From: Plantibacter elymi (nom. nud.)
GTDB taxonomy: Bacteria; Actinomycetota; Actinomycetes; Actinomycetales; Microbacteriaceae
Direction of reading: 5' to 3'
Assembly (NCBI RefSeq): GCF_900177795.1
Contig: NZ_FXWJ01000004.1
Location: forward strand, 434,001-498,000
Length of the DNA: 64,000 nt
In this document: positions 6,940 through 15,525 of the stretch, in pieces
How the letters are laid out: every line of letters begins with the position of its first letter
Position numbering within the stretch: the first letter of the stretch is position 1
Made by a program: the position numbers and the translations under genes
Notes under the pieces: model-generated
Databases searched by the model: none
Told to the model about the DNA's origin: nothing
Seen by the model: only the letters and a program-made list of their open reading frames with translations

Positions 6940-8943
6940 TCAGGCGTTGGCGGCGACGACCTCGATGAGCGCCTGCCCGTAGGCGTCGAGCTTCTTCGCG
7001 CCGATGCCGCTGATGCCGTCGAGCGCGCCGAGCGAGTCGGGCTTCGCCGTCGCGACCTCCCGCAGGGTCGCGTCGCCGAAGACGATGTAGGCGGGGACAC
7101 CCTGCTCCTTCGCCACCCCGGCCCGCCAGGCACGCAGAGCCTGGAACAGCTCGGCCGCGGCTGGCTCGAGCTCGGCGTTCGCGCTCGACGAGCGAGAGGA
7201 CGACCTCGACGAGGAGCGGGCAGCACGTTCCGGCTCGCGGCGCATGGCCACCGGCCGATTCCCCGCGAGCACCTCGGCGCTCCCGTCGGTGAGGCCGAGC
7301 GTGCCGTACTCACCGACGGTGGCCAGGAGGTCGCGTGCGAGCAACTGACGGACGACGCCGCGCCACTCCTGGTCGCTGAGGTCCTCGCCGATGCCGAAGG
7401 TCGCGAGTTCGTCGTGACGCTGCTGGGCGACGCGGTCGGTCCGCTTGCCGCGGAGGATGTCGATGATCTGCCCCGCGCCGAAGGACTGGTTGCGCTCGCG
7501 CTTCAGGCGCACGATCGTCGAGAGGAGCTTCTGCGCCGGCACGGTGCCGTCCCAGGTGACCGGGGGTTCGAGACAGGTGTCGCAGTTACCGCACGGCGTG
7601 GAGGGCTGACCGAAGTAGCGGAGCAGGTTGACCCGACGGCAGTCGACGGTCTCGCAGAGCGCCAGCATCGCGTCGAGGTGGGCGCTGAGGTTGCGCTGGT
7701 GCGCGAGGTCGCCCGGCGACTCGGCGATCATGCGCCGCTGCTGGACGACGTCCTGCAGGCCGTAGGCGAGCCAGGCGATGGACGGCTCGCCGTCGCGCCC
7801 CGCACGGCCGGTCTCCTGGTAGTAGCCTTCGACGCTCTTCGGGAGGTCGACGTGGGCGACGAAGCGGACGTCCGGCTTGTCGATCCCCATGCCGAAGGCG
7901 ATGGTCGCGACGACCACGACGCCGTCCTCGCGGAGGAAGCGTGACTGCGCAGCCGCTCGAACGGAGGCGTCGAGTCCGGCGTGGTACGCCACGGCGTCCA
8001 CCCCGTTGTCGCGCAGGAGCTGGGCCGTCTGCTCCACCGTCTTGCGACTCAGGCAGTACACGATCCCGGCGGTGCCGGCCGGCTGCTCCTTGACGAACGC
8101 GACGAGCTGCTTGCGGACCTCGTTCTTGCCGACGATCCGGTACTGGATGTTCGGGCGGTCGAAGCTCGAGACGAAGTGCTTCGCCTCGCCGAGGTGGAGC
8201 CGCTGCGTGATCTCCTGGTGCGTCGCCCCGGTGGCGGTCGCGGTGAGCGCGATGCGCGGGACGTCGGGCCAGCGTTCGGCGAGCTCGCCGAGCATGAGGT
8301 AGTCGGGGCGGAAGTCGTGCCCCCACTGCGACACACAGTGCGCCTCGTCGATCGCCAACAGGGCGATGGTGCCCTGGCTGAGGAACCGGCGCGTCGCCTC
8401 GGAGCTCAGGCGCTCGGGCGCGACGTAGAGGAGGTCGAGCTCACCGGCGAGGTAAGCCTGTTCGACCCGGGAGCGCTCAGCGGGATCCTGCGTCGAGTTG
8501 AGGAACGCGGCGCGGACGCCGACGGCGAGCAGCGCGTCGACCTGATCCTGCATGAGGGCGATGAGCGGCGAGACGACGATGCCGGTGCCTGGTCGGAGCA
8601 GCGCGGGGATCTGATAGCAGAGGCTCTTGCCCCCGCCCGTCGGCATGAGGACGACCGCGTCGCCGCCGCCGGCGACCTGCTCGATGATCTGCTGCTGCTC
8701 GCCACGGAACGCGTCGTACCCGAAGACGGTGTGGAGTGCCTCCTGCGCCGTGGCGAACTTCTGGCCTGCCGCACGCACCGCTACCGGAGGCGCAGCGGGC
8801 GGAGCGGCTGGAGCAGACGCGACCGCTCCACTCCCCCATGCGACACCGCCGCCGAGGTATGCGTCGTCGGGCGGTGGGGCGTCGAAGTCGTCGGGAGCGT
8901 CCGCGTCGTCCGGGATCCAGTCGGGTTCGGTGCTCCAGCTCAT
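6940..8943 (-). CDS. recQ: ATP-dependent DNA helicase RecQ
   Basis: 667 aa. An acidic, Ala/Pro-rich N-terminal extension of about 60 residues precedes the helicase. Motifs: Walker A PTGGGKSLCY at 101-110, DEAH at 199-202 followed by CVSQWGHDFRPDY, TATAT, and a C-terminal helicase half with GRAGRDG. The RecQ zinc module has cysteines in DCRRVNLLRYF and CGNCDTC. The C-terminus carries an HRDC domain (AWRAGVAKEQGVPAYIVF ... LDGISGIGAKKLDAYG) after a Ser/Arg linker. It acts in 3'-5' unwinding during recombination and fork repair. An upstream frame extension exists, but the ATG at 8943 gives the family-like start. Confidence 0.95.
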   Translation of the reverse strand: MSWSTEPDWIPDDADAPDDFDAPPPDDAYLGGGVAWGSGAVASAPAAPPAAPPVAVRAAGQKFATAQEALHTVFGYDAFRGEQQQIIEQVAGGGDAVVLMPTGGGKSLCYQIPALLRPGTGIVVSPLIALMQDQVDALLAVGVRAAFLNSTQDPAERSRVEQAYLAGELDLLYVAPERLSSEATRRFLSQGTIALLAIDEAHCVSQWGHDFRPDYLMLGELAERWPDVPRIALTATATGATHQEITQRLHLGEAKHFVSSFDRPNIQYRIVGKNEVRKQLVAFVKEQPAGTAGIVYCLSRKTVEQTAQLLRDNGVDAVAYHAGLDASVRAAAQSRFLREDGVVVVATIAFGMGIDKPDVRFVAHVDLPKSVEGYYQETGRAGRDGEPSIAWLAYGLQDVVQQRRMIAESPGDLAHQRNLSAHLDAMLALCETVDCRRVNLLRYFGQPSTPCGNCDTCLEPPVTWDGTVPAQKLLSTIVRLKRERNQSFGAGQIIDILRGKRTDRVAQQRHDELATFGIGEDLSDQEWRGVVRQLLARDLLATVGEYGTLGLTDGSAEVLAGNRPVAMRREPERAARSSSRSSSRSSSANAELEPAAAELFQALRAWRAGVAKEQGVPAYIVFGDATLREVATAKPDSLGALDGISGIGAKKLDAYGQALIEVVAANA

Positions 8944-9032
8944 CCGTCGATCGTAGCCGCAGCGGCTGACACCCCGGTGCCCCTCCACAGGAACGGATCC
9001 GAAGAATTTCTCTCCTCTTAATGCGCGACCCC

Positions 9033-9057
9033 ATCCGACACGCGGTCGGATCTTTTT
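9033..9057 (+). terminator. Small hairpin with T-run in the fasciclin gene leader
   Basis: ATCCGAC (9033-9039) pairs with GTCGGAT (9045-9051) across a 5-nt loop and is followed by CTTTTT. This is the only textbook intrinsic-terminator shape (stem plus T5) seen on the + strand here. It lies about 95 bp before a rightward gene with no rightward gene behind it, so it could be an attenuator, a read-through block, or chance. Confidence 0.35.
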
Positions 9058-9151
9058 CCAAACCACCCCCGTGGGGGCTCCGAAGTGTCATCGAGGGCCG
9101 GTTCTGAGAGGCACTCGACAACCGGTCCAAACCTCATCAAAGGAGAATCAC

Positions 9152-9808
9152 ATGCGTACCATCAAGCGAAACCACATGGCAGTGCTCGCACTCGCCGCCG
9201 TCGCGACCTTCGGCCTCGCAGCCTGTTCCAGCGGCTCCAGCTCCGACAGCGGTTCCTCGATGGAGCCGAGCTCCGCTCCCACCGAGTCGATGGCTGCAGA
9301 CCCCGCAGCGGACCTCGTCGGCTCGGGCTGCGCCGCCTACGCTGACGCCGTCCCGGACGGTGCTGGCTCCGTCGCCGGCATGTCGGCCGACCCCGTCGCC
9401 GTCGCCGCGTCCAACAACCCGCTGCTGACCACGCTCACCGCTGCGGTCTCCGGCCAGCTGAACCCCGACGTCAACCTCGTCGACACGCTGAACGGCTCCG
9501 AGTTCACTGTCTTCGCCCCGGTCGACGACGCGTTCAAGAAGATCGACGCCGCGACGATCGACAGCCTCAAGACGCCTGAGGGCGCTGCGACGCTGACCTC
9601 GATCCTCACGTACCACGTGATCCCCGGCCAGATCGCTCCGTCCGACATCGACGGTGAGCAGACCACCGTCGAGGGTGGAACCGTCAAGGTCGAGGGCTCG
9701 GGTGACAACATCACCGTCAACGGTGCCAAGGTCATCTGCGGTGGCGTCAAGACCGCCAACGCGACCGTGTACCTCATCGACTCGGTGCTGATGCCGCCGG
9801 CAAAGTAG
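9152..9808 (+). CDS. Fasciclin-domain lipoprotein
   Basis: 218 aa. The signal peptide [20 protein letters not shown] ends in lipobox LAAC with the lipidated Cys at residue 25, followed by a Ser-rich linker. Residues ~85-217 form one FAS1 domain with both conserved boxes: [15 protein letters not shown] and LTYHVIPGQ, ending [10 protein letters not shown]. It resembles the mycobacterial MPT83/MPT70 surface proteins in architecture; such domains mediate adhesion. AAAGGAG sits 7 nt before the ATG. It is monocistronic with a strong terminator. No sigK/rskA genes are nearby. Confidence 0.92.
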   Translation: MRTIKRNHMAVLALAAVATFGLAACSSGSSSDSGSSMEPSSAPTESMAADPAADLVGSGCAAYADAVPDGAGSVAGMSADPVAVAASNNPLLTTLTAAVSGQLNPDVNLVDTLNGSEFTVFAPVDDAFKKIDAATIDSLKTPEGAATLTSILTYHVIPGQIAPSDIDGEQTTVEGGTVKVEGSGDNITVNGAKVICGGVKTANATVYLIDSVLMPPAK

Positions 9809-9850
9809 CCGACCGCGGGTTCACCCGCACGCTACACCGGTAACAACCCG

Positions 9851-9886
9851 ACAGCCCCGTCATCCTCTCGAGGATGGCGGGGCTGT
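9851..9886 (+). terminator. Terminator of the fasciclin lipoprotein gene
   Basis: ACAGCCCCG (9851-9859) and CATCCT (9861-9866) pair with 9871-9876 and 9878-9886, interrupted by one G.T pair. This gives a ~16-bp GC-rich stem with a four-base loop about 43 bp after the stop codon. The flanking sequence can extend the stem (ACAAC / GTTGT). Confidence 0.75.
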
Positions 9887-9927
9887 TCCGTTGTGTCGGG
9901 ACCGGGACCCGCTCGCCCGACCTTCCC

Positions 9928-10240
9928 GGTCACTGAGCCTGTCGAAGTGCCCCCGAAGCACCTCGCCATCCGGAAGCACCACCGACCGGACTACCCTTCG
10001 ACAAGCTCAAGGACCGAAGCGTGTCACCTCCCCCGGTCACTGAGCCTGTCGAAGTGCCCCCGAAGCACCTCGCCATCCGGAAGCACCACCGACCGGACTA
10101 CCCTTCGACAAGCTCAAGGACCGAAGCGTGTCACCTCCCCCGGTCACTGAGCCTGTCGAAGTGCCCCCGAAGCACCTCGCCATCCGAGGACACCATCGAC
10201 CGGACCGCCCTTCGACAAGCTCAGGGACCGAACGGGGTGG
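9928..10240. repeat. Three tandem copies of a 107-bp unit built from inverted REP-like elements
   Basis: Units begin at 9928, 10035 and 10142; the first two are almost identical and the third diverges after ~60 bp. Each unit contains a forward REP-like copy (GGTCACTGAGCCTGTCGAAG) and a reverse copy (CTTCGACAAGCTCAAGGACC), so one unit can fold into a long hairpin, as in BIMEs. The stretch 10241-10313 adds short repeats of GGCTCAGGGACCGGGCGGGG. Apparent reading frames through here only reflect the repeat, and no gene is called between 9809 and 10313. Confidence 0.88.
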
Positions 10241-10313
10241 CGCTCAGAGAACGCACGGGGTGCCGGCTCAGGGACCGGGCGGGGTGCGGCTCAGGGACCG
10301 GGCGGGGTGCGGC

Positions 10314-10970
10314 TCAGGGCGCGGAGGTGTCCGTGCCCTGGTCGTCCGAGGTCGGCTCCGGCTTCCGCCGGGTCACGAGCAGCACGCCGATGCCGGCGAT
10401 CAGGACGACGCCGATCGCGCCGACGATCCACCACACATCGCCACTGAGCCCACCAGCGGACGACTCCGGCTCGACACCGCCCGCTTCTGATGAGGGCTGA
10501 ACCGTGGAAGCACCGCTCGTCGCGCACGCGGGCTTCGCGCTCCCCGCGGCGAGTTCCTGGCCCTCGGCCGGCGCCCACTCGAAGGTGTAGCTGCCCGACA
10601 GCGGGTGGCCGTCGGTCGAGACGAGCTGCCAGACGACGGTGTACTCACCCGCTTCACCGAGCTGCAGCGGCATGACGAGCGCAGGGCCGTTCACCGCTGC
10701 GCACGCGGTGCCGTAGTACAGCCGCTCGTCGCCGGGACCGGTCACCTGGATCTGGTTGGACTGGCCGGCTTCCCCGAGGTCGAGCAGGTTGTCGTTCGTC
10801 GTGATGACGAGCTGCTCCGGCTGCTCGGTGATCGTCGACCCCTCGGCCGGCGTCGTCGAGATGATGCTGTTGTGCGCTGAGGCCGGCTGGGCCACGGCGA
10901 GCACCGCCGCGACCGCGAGGAACGCGGTCGCGGCGGTGCCGACGAGACGGCGACGACGGGAGACCGTCAT
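10314..10970 (-). CDS. copC: CopC-domain copper resistance protein
   Basis: 218 aa. The signal peptide ends ...AQPASA and the mature protein starts at His33 (HNSIISTTPAEGSTI), giving the N-terminal histidine copper ligand typical of CopC/YobA. A single CopC beta-barrel domain follows (TVVWQLVSTDGHPLSGSYTFEW). Then come a Ser/Glu linker, a C-terminal transmembrane helix (WWIVGAIGVVLIAGIGVLLV) and a short basic tail, so it is tethered to the outer face of the membrane. Its start overlaps the stop of ycnI by one base (TGATG), so the two are translationally coupled. It probably binds Cu(II) outside the cell. Confidence 0.9.
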   Translation of the reverse strand: MTVSRRRRLVGTAATAFLAVAAVLAVAQPASAHNSIISTTPAEGSTITEQPEQLVITTNDNLLDLGEAGQSNQIQVTGPGDERLYYGTACAAVNGPALVMPLQLGEAGEYTVVWQLVSTDGHPLSGSYTFEWAPAEGQELAAGSAKPACATSGASTVQPSSEAGGVEPESSAGGLSGDVWWIVGAIGVVLIAGIGVLLVTRRKPEPTSDDQGTDTSAP

Positions 10971-11737
10971 CAGGCCTGGCGCTTCGCGTCGGACGCTGCG
11001 CGGCGTGCGGAGGCAGCGATGACGATGCCGGCGGCACCGACGACGAGACCGGCGATGCCGAGCACGCGGCCCAGCACGTCAGTGGTGCCGGCGTCGGTCG
11101 AGGCAGCGGCCTCGGTGTGGTCGCCGTCACCGTCGTCGTCCATGGCGGCGCCACCGTGGTGGTCACCGGCTTCGGCGGCGGTCACGACGACGACGGGCGC
11201 CGGCGACTCGAGGTCGTCCTCGGTCTGACCGTCCTTCGCGACGTCGGTCCAGTCGGTCTGGCCGACCTCGCACGTCTGCGTCACGGGGAAGACGAGGGTC
11301 TTGCCCTCGGCGTCGGCCGGTAGCTGGACCTGGAAGGAGACGGTGTCGCGGTAGCCGTCGGCGAGCGGCGTCTTGGCTGTGTAGACGACGGTGCCGACGC
11401 GCTCGGCGAGCTGCTCACCGTGACTGTCGGTGATGGGCTTCGCGAGCGGGGCCATCTGCTTGTCGATGGTCCAGTTCGGGTTGACCGTCGGCGTCACGGC
11501 GTTGATCTCCTCGGGGATCTCGAAGGAGAGGCTCGTCGTGGGCGAACCGTCGCAGCCGTGACCGACGGCGAAGCTCAGCACCGTGTAGGAGCCGGCGGCC
11601 GTGGAGGTCGGCGTGACGCTGACGTGGGCGCTGGCGGCGAGCGGTGCGCCGACCGCGAGGAGCGCTCCAGCGCCGATGGCGACGGCACCGAGTACGGCGG
11701 GCTTACGGAAGGTCGGGCGGGGGGTGGTTGCGTTCAT
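10970..11737 (-). CDS. ycnI: YcnI-like DUF1775 copper-binding protein
   Basis: 255 aa. The signal peptide MNATTPRPTFRKPAVLGAVA... is cut after ASA, leaving His38 (HVSVTPTSTAAG) at the mature N-terminus. In YcnI homologues the N-terminal His together with a conserved Trp binds Cu(II); here NPNWTIDK supplies a candidate Trp. The DUF1775 domain runs to about residue 190. A linker rich in His/Asp (GDHHGGAAMDDDGDGDH) follows, then a C-terminal membrane helix. The linker is an unusual extra potential metal site. It is coupled to copC downstream. Confidence 0.9.
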   Translation of the reverse strand: MNATTPRPTFRKPAVLGAVAIGAGALLAVGAPLAASAHVSVTPTSTAAGSYTVLSFAVGHGCDGSPTTSLSFEIPEEINAVTPTVNPNWTIDKQMAPLAKPITDSHGEQLAERVGTVVYTAKTPLADGYRDTVSFQVQLPADAEGKTLVFPVTQTCEVGQTDWTDVAKDGQTEDDLESPAPVVVVTAAEAGDHHGGAAMDDDGDGDHTEAAASTDAGTTDVLGRVLGIAGLVVGAAGIVIAASARRAASDAKRQA

Positions 11738-11882
11738 GATCGTCCTGTCGACTGATCCGCACGGCGTCGAGCGTGCGGAAAGGGGGATGGCTCACGCCGG
11801 ATGGCGCGCCGAAGGGTGCTGCTGCGCTGCGGCCGACCCGGCCCCGCACGGCACCCGTCCCGGTCGGAGGGTGGTGCGTCGG

Positions 11883-12497
11883 TCAGGCGGCGGCGAGAGC
11901 TGGCGGACCGCGGTGTCGCAGGTGGAGCAGGACCACCCCGAGGTTGCGCGGACGGCGGTTGACCCGGACCCAGCGCACCCGACGGGGCGCGGGGACGAGG
12001 TGCGTCGGTGCCGCACGGCGGGCGAGGATCCGGACGGTCAGCGCGGCGAGCGCTGCGAGCGTCGCGCGTTCCGCGAACAGGATGGCTGCGATGGTCGCGA
12101 CGGCCGCGACGAGGTGCGCCGCCCACATCGTGGTGTCGCCGTGGGTGTGCGCCGCGGTGACGCCGCCGGTCGCGAGTTCGACGACCCCGTGCCGGTGCCA
12201 GGCGGCGGGGCCGGTCGCACCGCCGGATGCGACCGTGGCGCTGACGGTGCTCGGGACGAGGGTGAAGAGCGCGTGGTAGCCGAGCTGACTCACGAGCACG
12301 GAGGCGACGACCCCGAGTGCGGTGATGCGGCGGCCGGCGAGGAGGACGCAGACCAGGACGGCGAAGGTGCCACCGACCAGGAGGACGAACGCGGACGGCG
12401 CGGCGGCCCCGCCGATCGTGTGCGAGAGGGCGGCGGCGAAGGTGGCGAACGCGGCTGCGGCGGTGCCGCGGGCGACACGGGCCCACCGTTCCGTCAT
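11883..12497 (-). CDS. Polytopic membrane protein of the copper cluster, His-containing loop
   Basis: 204 aa. The start at 12497 follows the REP spacer. The first ~100 residues make about four hydrophobic helices. A loop with HRHGVVELATGG ... HTHGDTTMWAAH then places several His and a Met on one side of the membrane, and a further helix precedes an Arg-rich cytoplasmic tail. I do not recognise a named family. The position, same strand and 145 bp upstream of ycnI-copC, and the His/Met pattern suggest a metal-related role, which is inference from context. DUF1775 genes in actinobacteria are often next to such proteins. Confidence 0.7.
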   Translation of the reverse strand: MTERWARVARGTAAAAFATFAAALSHTIGGAAAPSAFVLLVGGTFAVLVCVLLAGRRITALGVVASVLVSQLGYHALFTLVPSTVSATVASGGATGPAAWHRHGVVELATGGVTAAHTHGDTTMWAAHLVAAVATIAAILFAERATLAALAALTVRILARRAAPTHLVPAPRRVRWVRVNRRPRNLGVVLLHLRHRGPPALAAA

Positions 12498-12564
12498 GCG
12501 ATGCCTCCGGGAGAGCGAGCGGACCAGGTGTCGACGCTCGTGTTCACAGCCTACCCGAGCGTCG

Positions 12565-12692
12565 CCCTTCGACAGGCTCAGGGACCGAGGAGGGGGTGGC
12601 CAGGACGATCGGTGCCCGGACCAGGGGGTCACTCGGGGCATTTCGACAGGCTCGATGACCGGGAGGAAGGCCCTTCGACAGGCTCAGGGACC
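12565..12692. repeat. Three REP-like elements in a 236-bp gap
   Basis: Reverse-orientation REP-like copies lie at 12565-12586 and 12671-12692 (both exact, CCCTTCGACAGGCTCAGGGA + CC), with a degraded copy at 12641-12660. They fill the gap between two leftward membrane-protein genes. Nothing else is seen in 12498-12733. Confidence 0.85.
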
Positions 12693-12733
12693 GGGGAAGA
12701 GGTACGTCAGTGTCCGGAAGGAGGAGCGGGTGG

Positions 12734-13183
12734 TCAGGCCCCGGTGTCGGCGACGAACAGCAGCACGATCGAGGCGATGGAGCAGACGACGCCGATGCCG
12801 AAGGTCACGCCGAAGAGCAGCCGGAGTGCCCTCGTGTGATCGGCCGTCCGGCGGAAGCGTGCGCGCGACGGTTCCCGGCGGGCGTAGAAGACGTTCGGCT
12901 CCTCGGGGTCGCGCAGGGCGTCGAACTCCGCATCCGTGACGGGTCGTGAGTACAGCTCGGCCGCCTCGGTCATCCAGCGGACCTCGCGCCCCGGACCTCG
13001 ATCGACGTCCCCGCCGCCCGCGTCCTCCGGCAGGTCCACGATGACCCCGTGCGTCTCCACCCAGCTGCCGTCCGCGGCCCGTGCGATGAGCATGACGAGC
13101 AGCACGACGACGGCGCTGCCGAAGCCGATCCAGGTGAAGACCTCGAAGACGAGGCCGAGGAGATCGTGGGGGTCCACGATCAC
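12734..13183 (-). CDS. Small membrane protein of unknown function, two TM helices
   Basis: 149 aa. Helix 1 (LVFEVFTWIGFGSAVVVLLVMLI) is near the N-terminus. A soluble segment of ~70 residues follows (SWVETHGVIVDLPEDAGGG ... YSRPVTDAEFDALRDPEEPNVFYARREPSR), and helix 2 (LLFGVTFGIGVVCSIASIVLLFV) is at the C-terminus. The soluble part recalls DUF3592-like domains of actinobacterial membrane proteins, but I do not assign it firmly. It is read in the same direction as the AI-2E family gene 41 bp away at its 5' side, so the two may be cotranscribed. Confidence 0.7.
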   Translation of the reverse strand: MIVDPHDLLGLVFEVFTWIGFGSAVVVLLVMLIARAADGSWVETHGVIVDLPEDAGGGDVDRGPGREVRWMTEAAELYSRPVTDAEFDALRDPEEPNVFYARREPSRARFRRTADHTRALRLLFGVTFGIGVVCSIASIVLLFVADTGA

Positions 13184-13224
13184 ATGCTATCCGGCGGGCG
13201 GACCCACGACCCTGACGGGCTCCC

Positions 13225-14343
13225 TCAGACGGACTCGGGTCGCTTCTGCCGCATGGGCTCGGCCGGCTGGTCCGGACCGTTCCAGACGCCGATGATGCCC
13301 CAGGCGACCGCCGCGATCGGGACGGCGAGGACCGCGCCGACGATGCCGCCGAGGATGGTGCCGGCGGTCAGGGCGAGGAGGACGACGAGGGCGTGCAGCT
13401 TGAGCGAGCGTGCCATGACGACGGGCTGGAGGAAGTTGCCCTCGAGCTGGTTCACGAGCACGACGATGCCGACGACGATGAGGGCGGCGACCGGACCGTT
13501 GGCGACGAGCGCGACGAGGGCCGCGAGGATGCCGGCGGCGGTCGCACCGACGATCGGGATGAAGGCGGTCAGGAACACGATGACGCTGAGCGGCAGGGCG
13601 AGCGGGACCCCGATGATCGCGAGGCCGATGCCGATGCCGATCGCGTCGACGGCCGCGATCGTCGCGGTGCCGCGCACGTACCCGCCGAGGGTGTCCACCG
13701 TCTTGCCGCCGATGCGCTTGGCACGGTCGTACGCGGTTCCGGTGAAGGGGCGGAGCAGGAACTCCCAGAGCCGCGGCCCGTCCTTGAGGAAGAAGAACAG
13801 GACGACGACCATGAGCACCAGGCCGGTGAGGAAGCTCGCCGTCGCGGAGACACCGGCGAGCGCCCCGCTGCCGAACTGGCTCGAGGTGAGGAAGTCGACC
13901 GCGGTCTGCTTGCCCTCCTCGATCTGTTTCTCGTCGATGTCGAACGGCAGGGTGCCGAGCCAGTCCTGGAGCTGCCCGAAGCCCTGCGAGGCCGAGTCGA
14001 CGAGGTCCTTCCACTGGCTGCGGACGGCCCAGACGATGAGCCATCCGATGCCGCCGAGGATGACGAGGATCGAGACGAGGGCGATCCAGGTGGCGAGGAT
14101 CGACGGGAGTCCCTTCGACCGCATCCACCGCATGAGCGGGTAGATCGCCGAGGCGAGGATGAGTGCGATGACGACGGGGATCATCACGAGGGAGAGCTGG
14201 GTCAGCGCGAAGACGATCAGCGCGGCGACCGCGACGATGGCCAGCGTCTGGATGCTCCGGGTCGCGAACGCGCCGATGCGGTCGTGCCAGAGTCCCCGGG
14301 CGAGCGGCTCCGGTGCGTCCTCATGCTTGTCGAACAGGCCCAT
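13225..14343 (-). CDS. AI-2E family transporter (PF01594)
   Basis: 372 aa with about eight transmembrane helices in the PF01594 pattern. An N-terminal pair is followed by IYPLMRWMRSKGLPSILATW, then an extracytoplasmic loop of ~70 residues (WKDLVDSASQGFGQLQDWLG). The conserved core has FFFLKDGPRLWEFLLRPF, GYVRGT, and the C-terminal bundle with FIPIVGATAAGI and NQLEGNFLQPVVMARSLKLH. The family includes the E. coli AI-2 exporter TqsA and Na+/H+ antiporters, so the substrate is not predictable. It is divergent from the pirin gene. Confidence 0.88.
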   Translation of the reverse strand: MGLFDKHEDAPEPLARGLWHDRIGAFATRSIQTLAIVAVAALIVFALTQLSLVMIPVVIALILASAIYPLMRWMRSKGLPSILATWIALVSILVILGGIGWLIVWAVRSQWKDLVDSASQGFGQLQDWLGTLPFDIDEKQIEEGKQTAVDFLTSSQFGSGALAGVSATASFLTGLVLMVVVLFFFLKDGPRLWEFLLRPFTGTAYDRAKRIGGKTVDTLGGYVRGTATIAAVDAIGIGIGLAIIGVPLALPLSVIVFLTAFIPIVGATAAGILAALVALVANGPVAALIVVGIVVLVNQLEGNFLQPVVMARSLKLHALVVLLALTAGTILGGIVGAVLAVPIAAVAWGIIGVWNGPDQPAEPMRQKRPESV

Positions 14344-14461
14344 GGGATCCCCAATCTCGGCAGCGGCGGAGCCGGACGGGCCCCGCGCCCAGTCAACCAC
14401 GTCGGTGCGGGCCGAGGTCAGGCCGAGCGGGAGTAGCGTTGTCCGTGATAAGGAGGCGCTC

Positions 14462-15412
14462 ATGACGAGACTCGACGCCGACCCGGTCCCCAGCGTCTGC
14501 CACGCACCTGACGGATCCGGGACGAGACTCCTCGAGGCCCGCGAGGTCCCCCTCGGCGGCGTCCGCGGCTTGAGCGTCCATCGCACCCTCCCGCAGCGCG
14601 AGCTGCCGATGATCGGCGCCTGGTGCTTCCTCGACCGCTTCGACGAGGACCGGTCGCTGATGCGCGTCCTGCCGCATCCGCACACCGGCTTACAGACCGT
14701 GACCTGGCCGCTGGTCGGCGACATCCGCCACCGCGACAGCGTGGGCAGCGACGTGGTCGTCCGCCCGGGCGAGCTCAACCTCATGACGAGCGGTCGGGGC
14801 GTGTCGCACTCCGAGTTCTCGGTGGGCGAGGAGGCGGCCGCCATGCACGGCCTCCAGCTGTGGGTGGCGCTCCCGGAGACCGCCGCCTCGGTGCCGGCGG
14901 CGTTCGAGCAGCACACGGACCTGCCCGTCCACCGCGCTCCAGGTTTGGAGGCGACCGTCCTCGTCGGCACGCTCGGCGGGGTGACGTCGACCGCGACCGT
15001 CCATTCGCCCCTACTCGGTGCCGACGTGACACTTGAGGCCGACACCGTCGTCGAGGTGCCGGTGGATCCGGCCTTCGAGCACGGCGTCCTCGTGCTCGAC
15101 GGGGTGCTCGAGGTCGGCGGCGTCGAACTCGGCTCCGGCCCGTTGCTCTACCTGGCGCCCGGGTGCGATCGCCTCGAGCTCCGGAGCGCGACCGGTGCCC
15201 GCTTCGTGCTCCTCGGAGGGACGCCGTTCCCGGAGGAGCTGGTCATGTGGTGGAACTTCGTCGGTCGCAGCCATGAGGACATCGAGTCCGCCCGGGAGGA
15301 CTGGGAGGCGGGGTCCTCACGCTTCGGCTCGGTCGACGGTCACGGAACGGACCGCATCCCGGCGCCGCCCTTGCCGAACGTCCGTCTGACCCCGCGCCGA
15401 CGCTCGATCTGA
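14462..15412 (+). CDS. Pirin-family bicupin protein
   Basis: 316 aa. The N-terminal cupin carries metal-site residues in LPHPHTGLQTVTWPLVGDIRHRDS and GRGVSHSEFS; the C-terminal half is the Pirin_C domain (LEVGGVELGSGPLLYLAPG ... LLGGTPFPEELVMWWNFVGRSHEDI). Bacterial pirins of this type bind Fe and can act as quercetin dioxygenases or as regulators of pyruvate metabolism; which applies is not readable. AAGGAGG lies 6 nt before the ATG. The 118-bp gap upstream is shared with the divergent AI-2E gene. Confidence 0.9.
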   Translation: MTRLDADPVPSVCHAPDGSGTRLLEAREVPLGGVRGLSVHRTLPQRELPMIGAWCFLDRFDEDRSLMRVLPHPHTGLQTVTWPLVGDIRHRDSVGSDVVVRPGELNLMTSGRGVSHSEFSVGEEAAAMHGLQLWVALPETAASVPAAFEQHTDLPVHRAPGLEATVLVGTLGGVTSTATVHSPLLGADVTLEADTVVEVPVDPAFEHGVLVLDGVLEVGGVELGSGPLLYLAPGCDRLELRSATGARFVLLGGTPFPEELVMWWNFVGRSHEDIESAREDWEAGSSRFGSVDGHGTDRIPAPPLPNVRLTPRRRSI

Positions 15413-15525
15413 CCGCCAGGATCGGGCGCTCGAGACCCCGTTCCGAGCGGTGTCCGTCGGCGTCTCGACAGGCTGATAAAGGATAGGCTGTCCTCAGGAG
15501 ATCGACTGCTCGTGAAGGTGGGCTG

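Noticed and set aside
9001-9151. SigK-type promoter (CCATCC ... CCGAAT) for the fasciclin gene
   Set aside because: CCATCC is present near 9031, but no matching -10 element lies at the right spacing, and no sigK/rskA genes are nearby.
9893-10490. Several rightward open frames encoding PSTSS/SLSLSK-type repeats
   Set aside because: They are translations of the REP-like tandem repeat, show no start signals, and partly run antisense to copC.
15413-15525. TPP riboswitch before ykoE
   Set aside because: The conserved CUGAGA-type core and paired stems are not present by eye.
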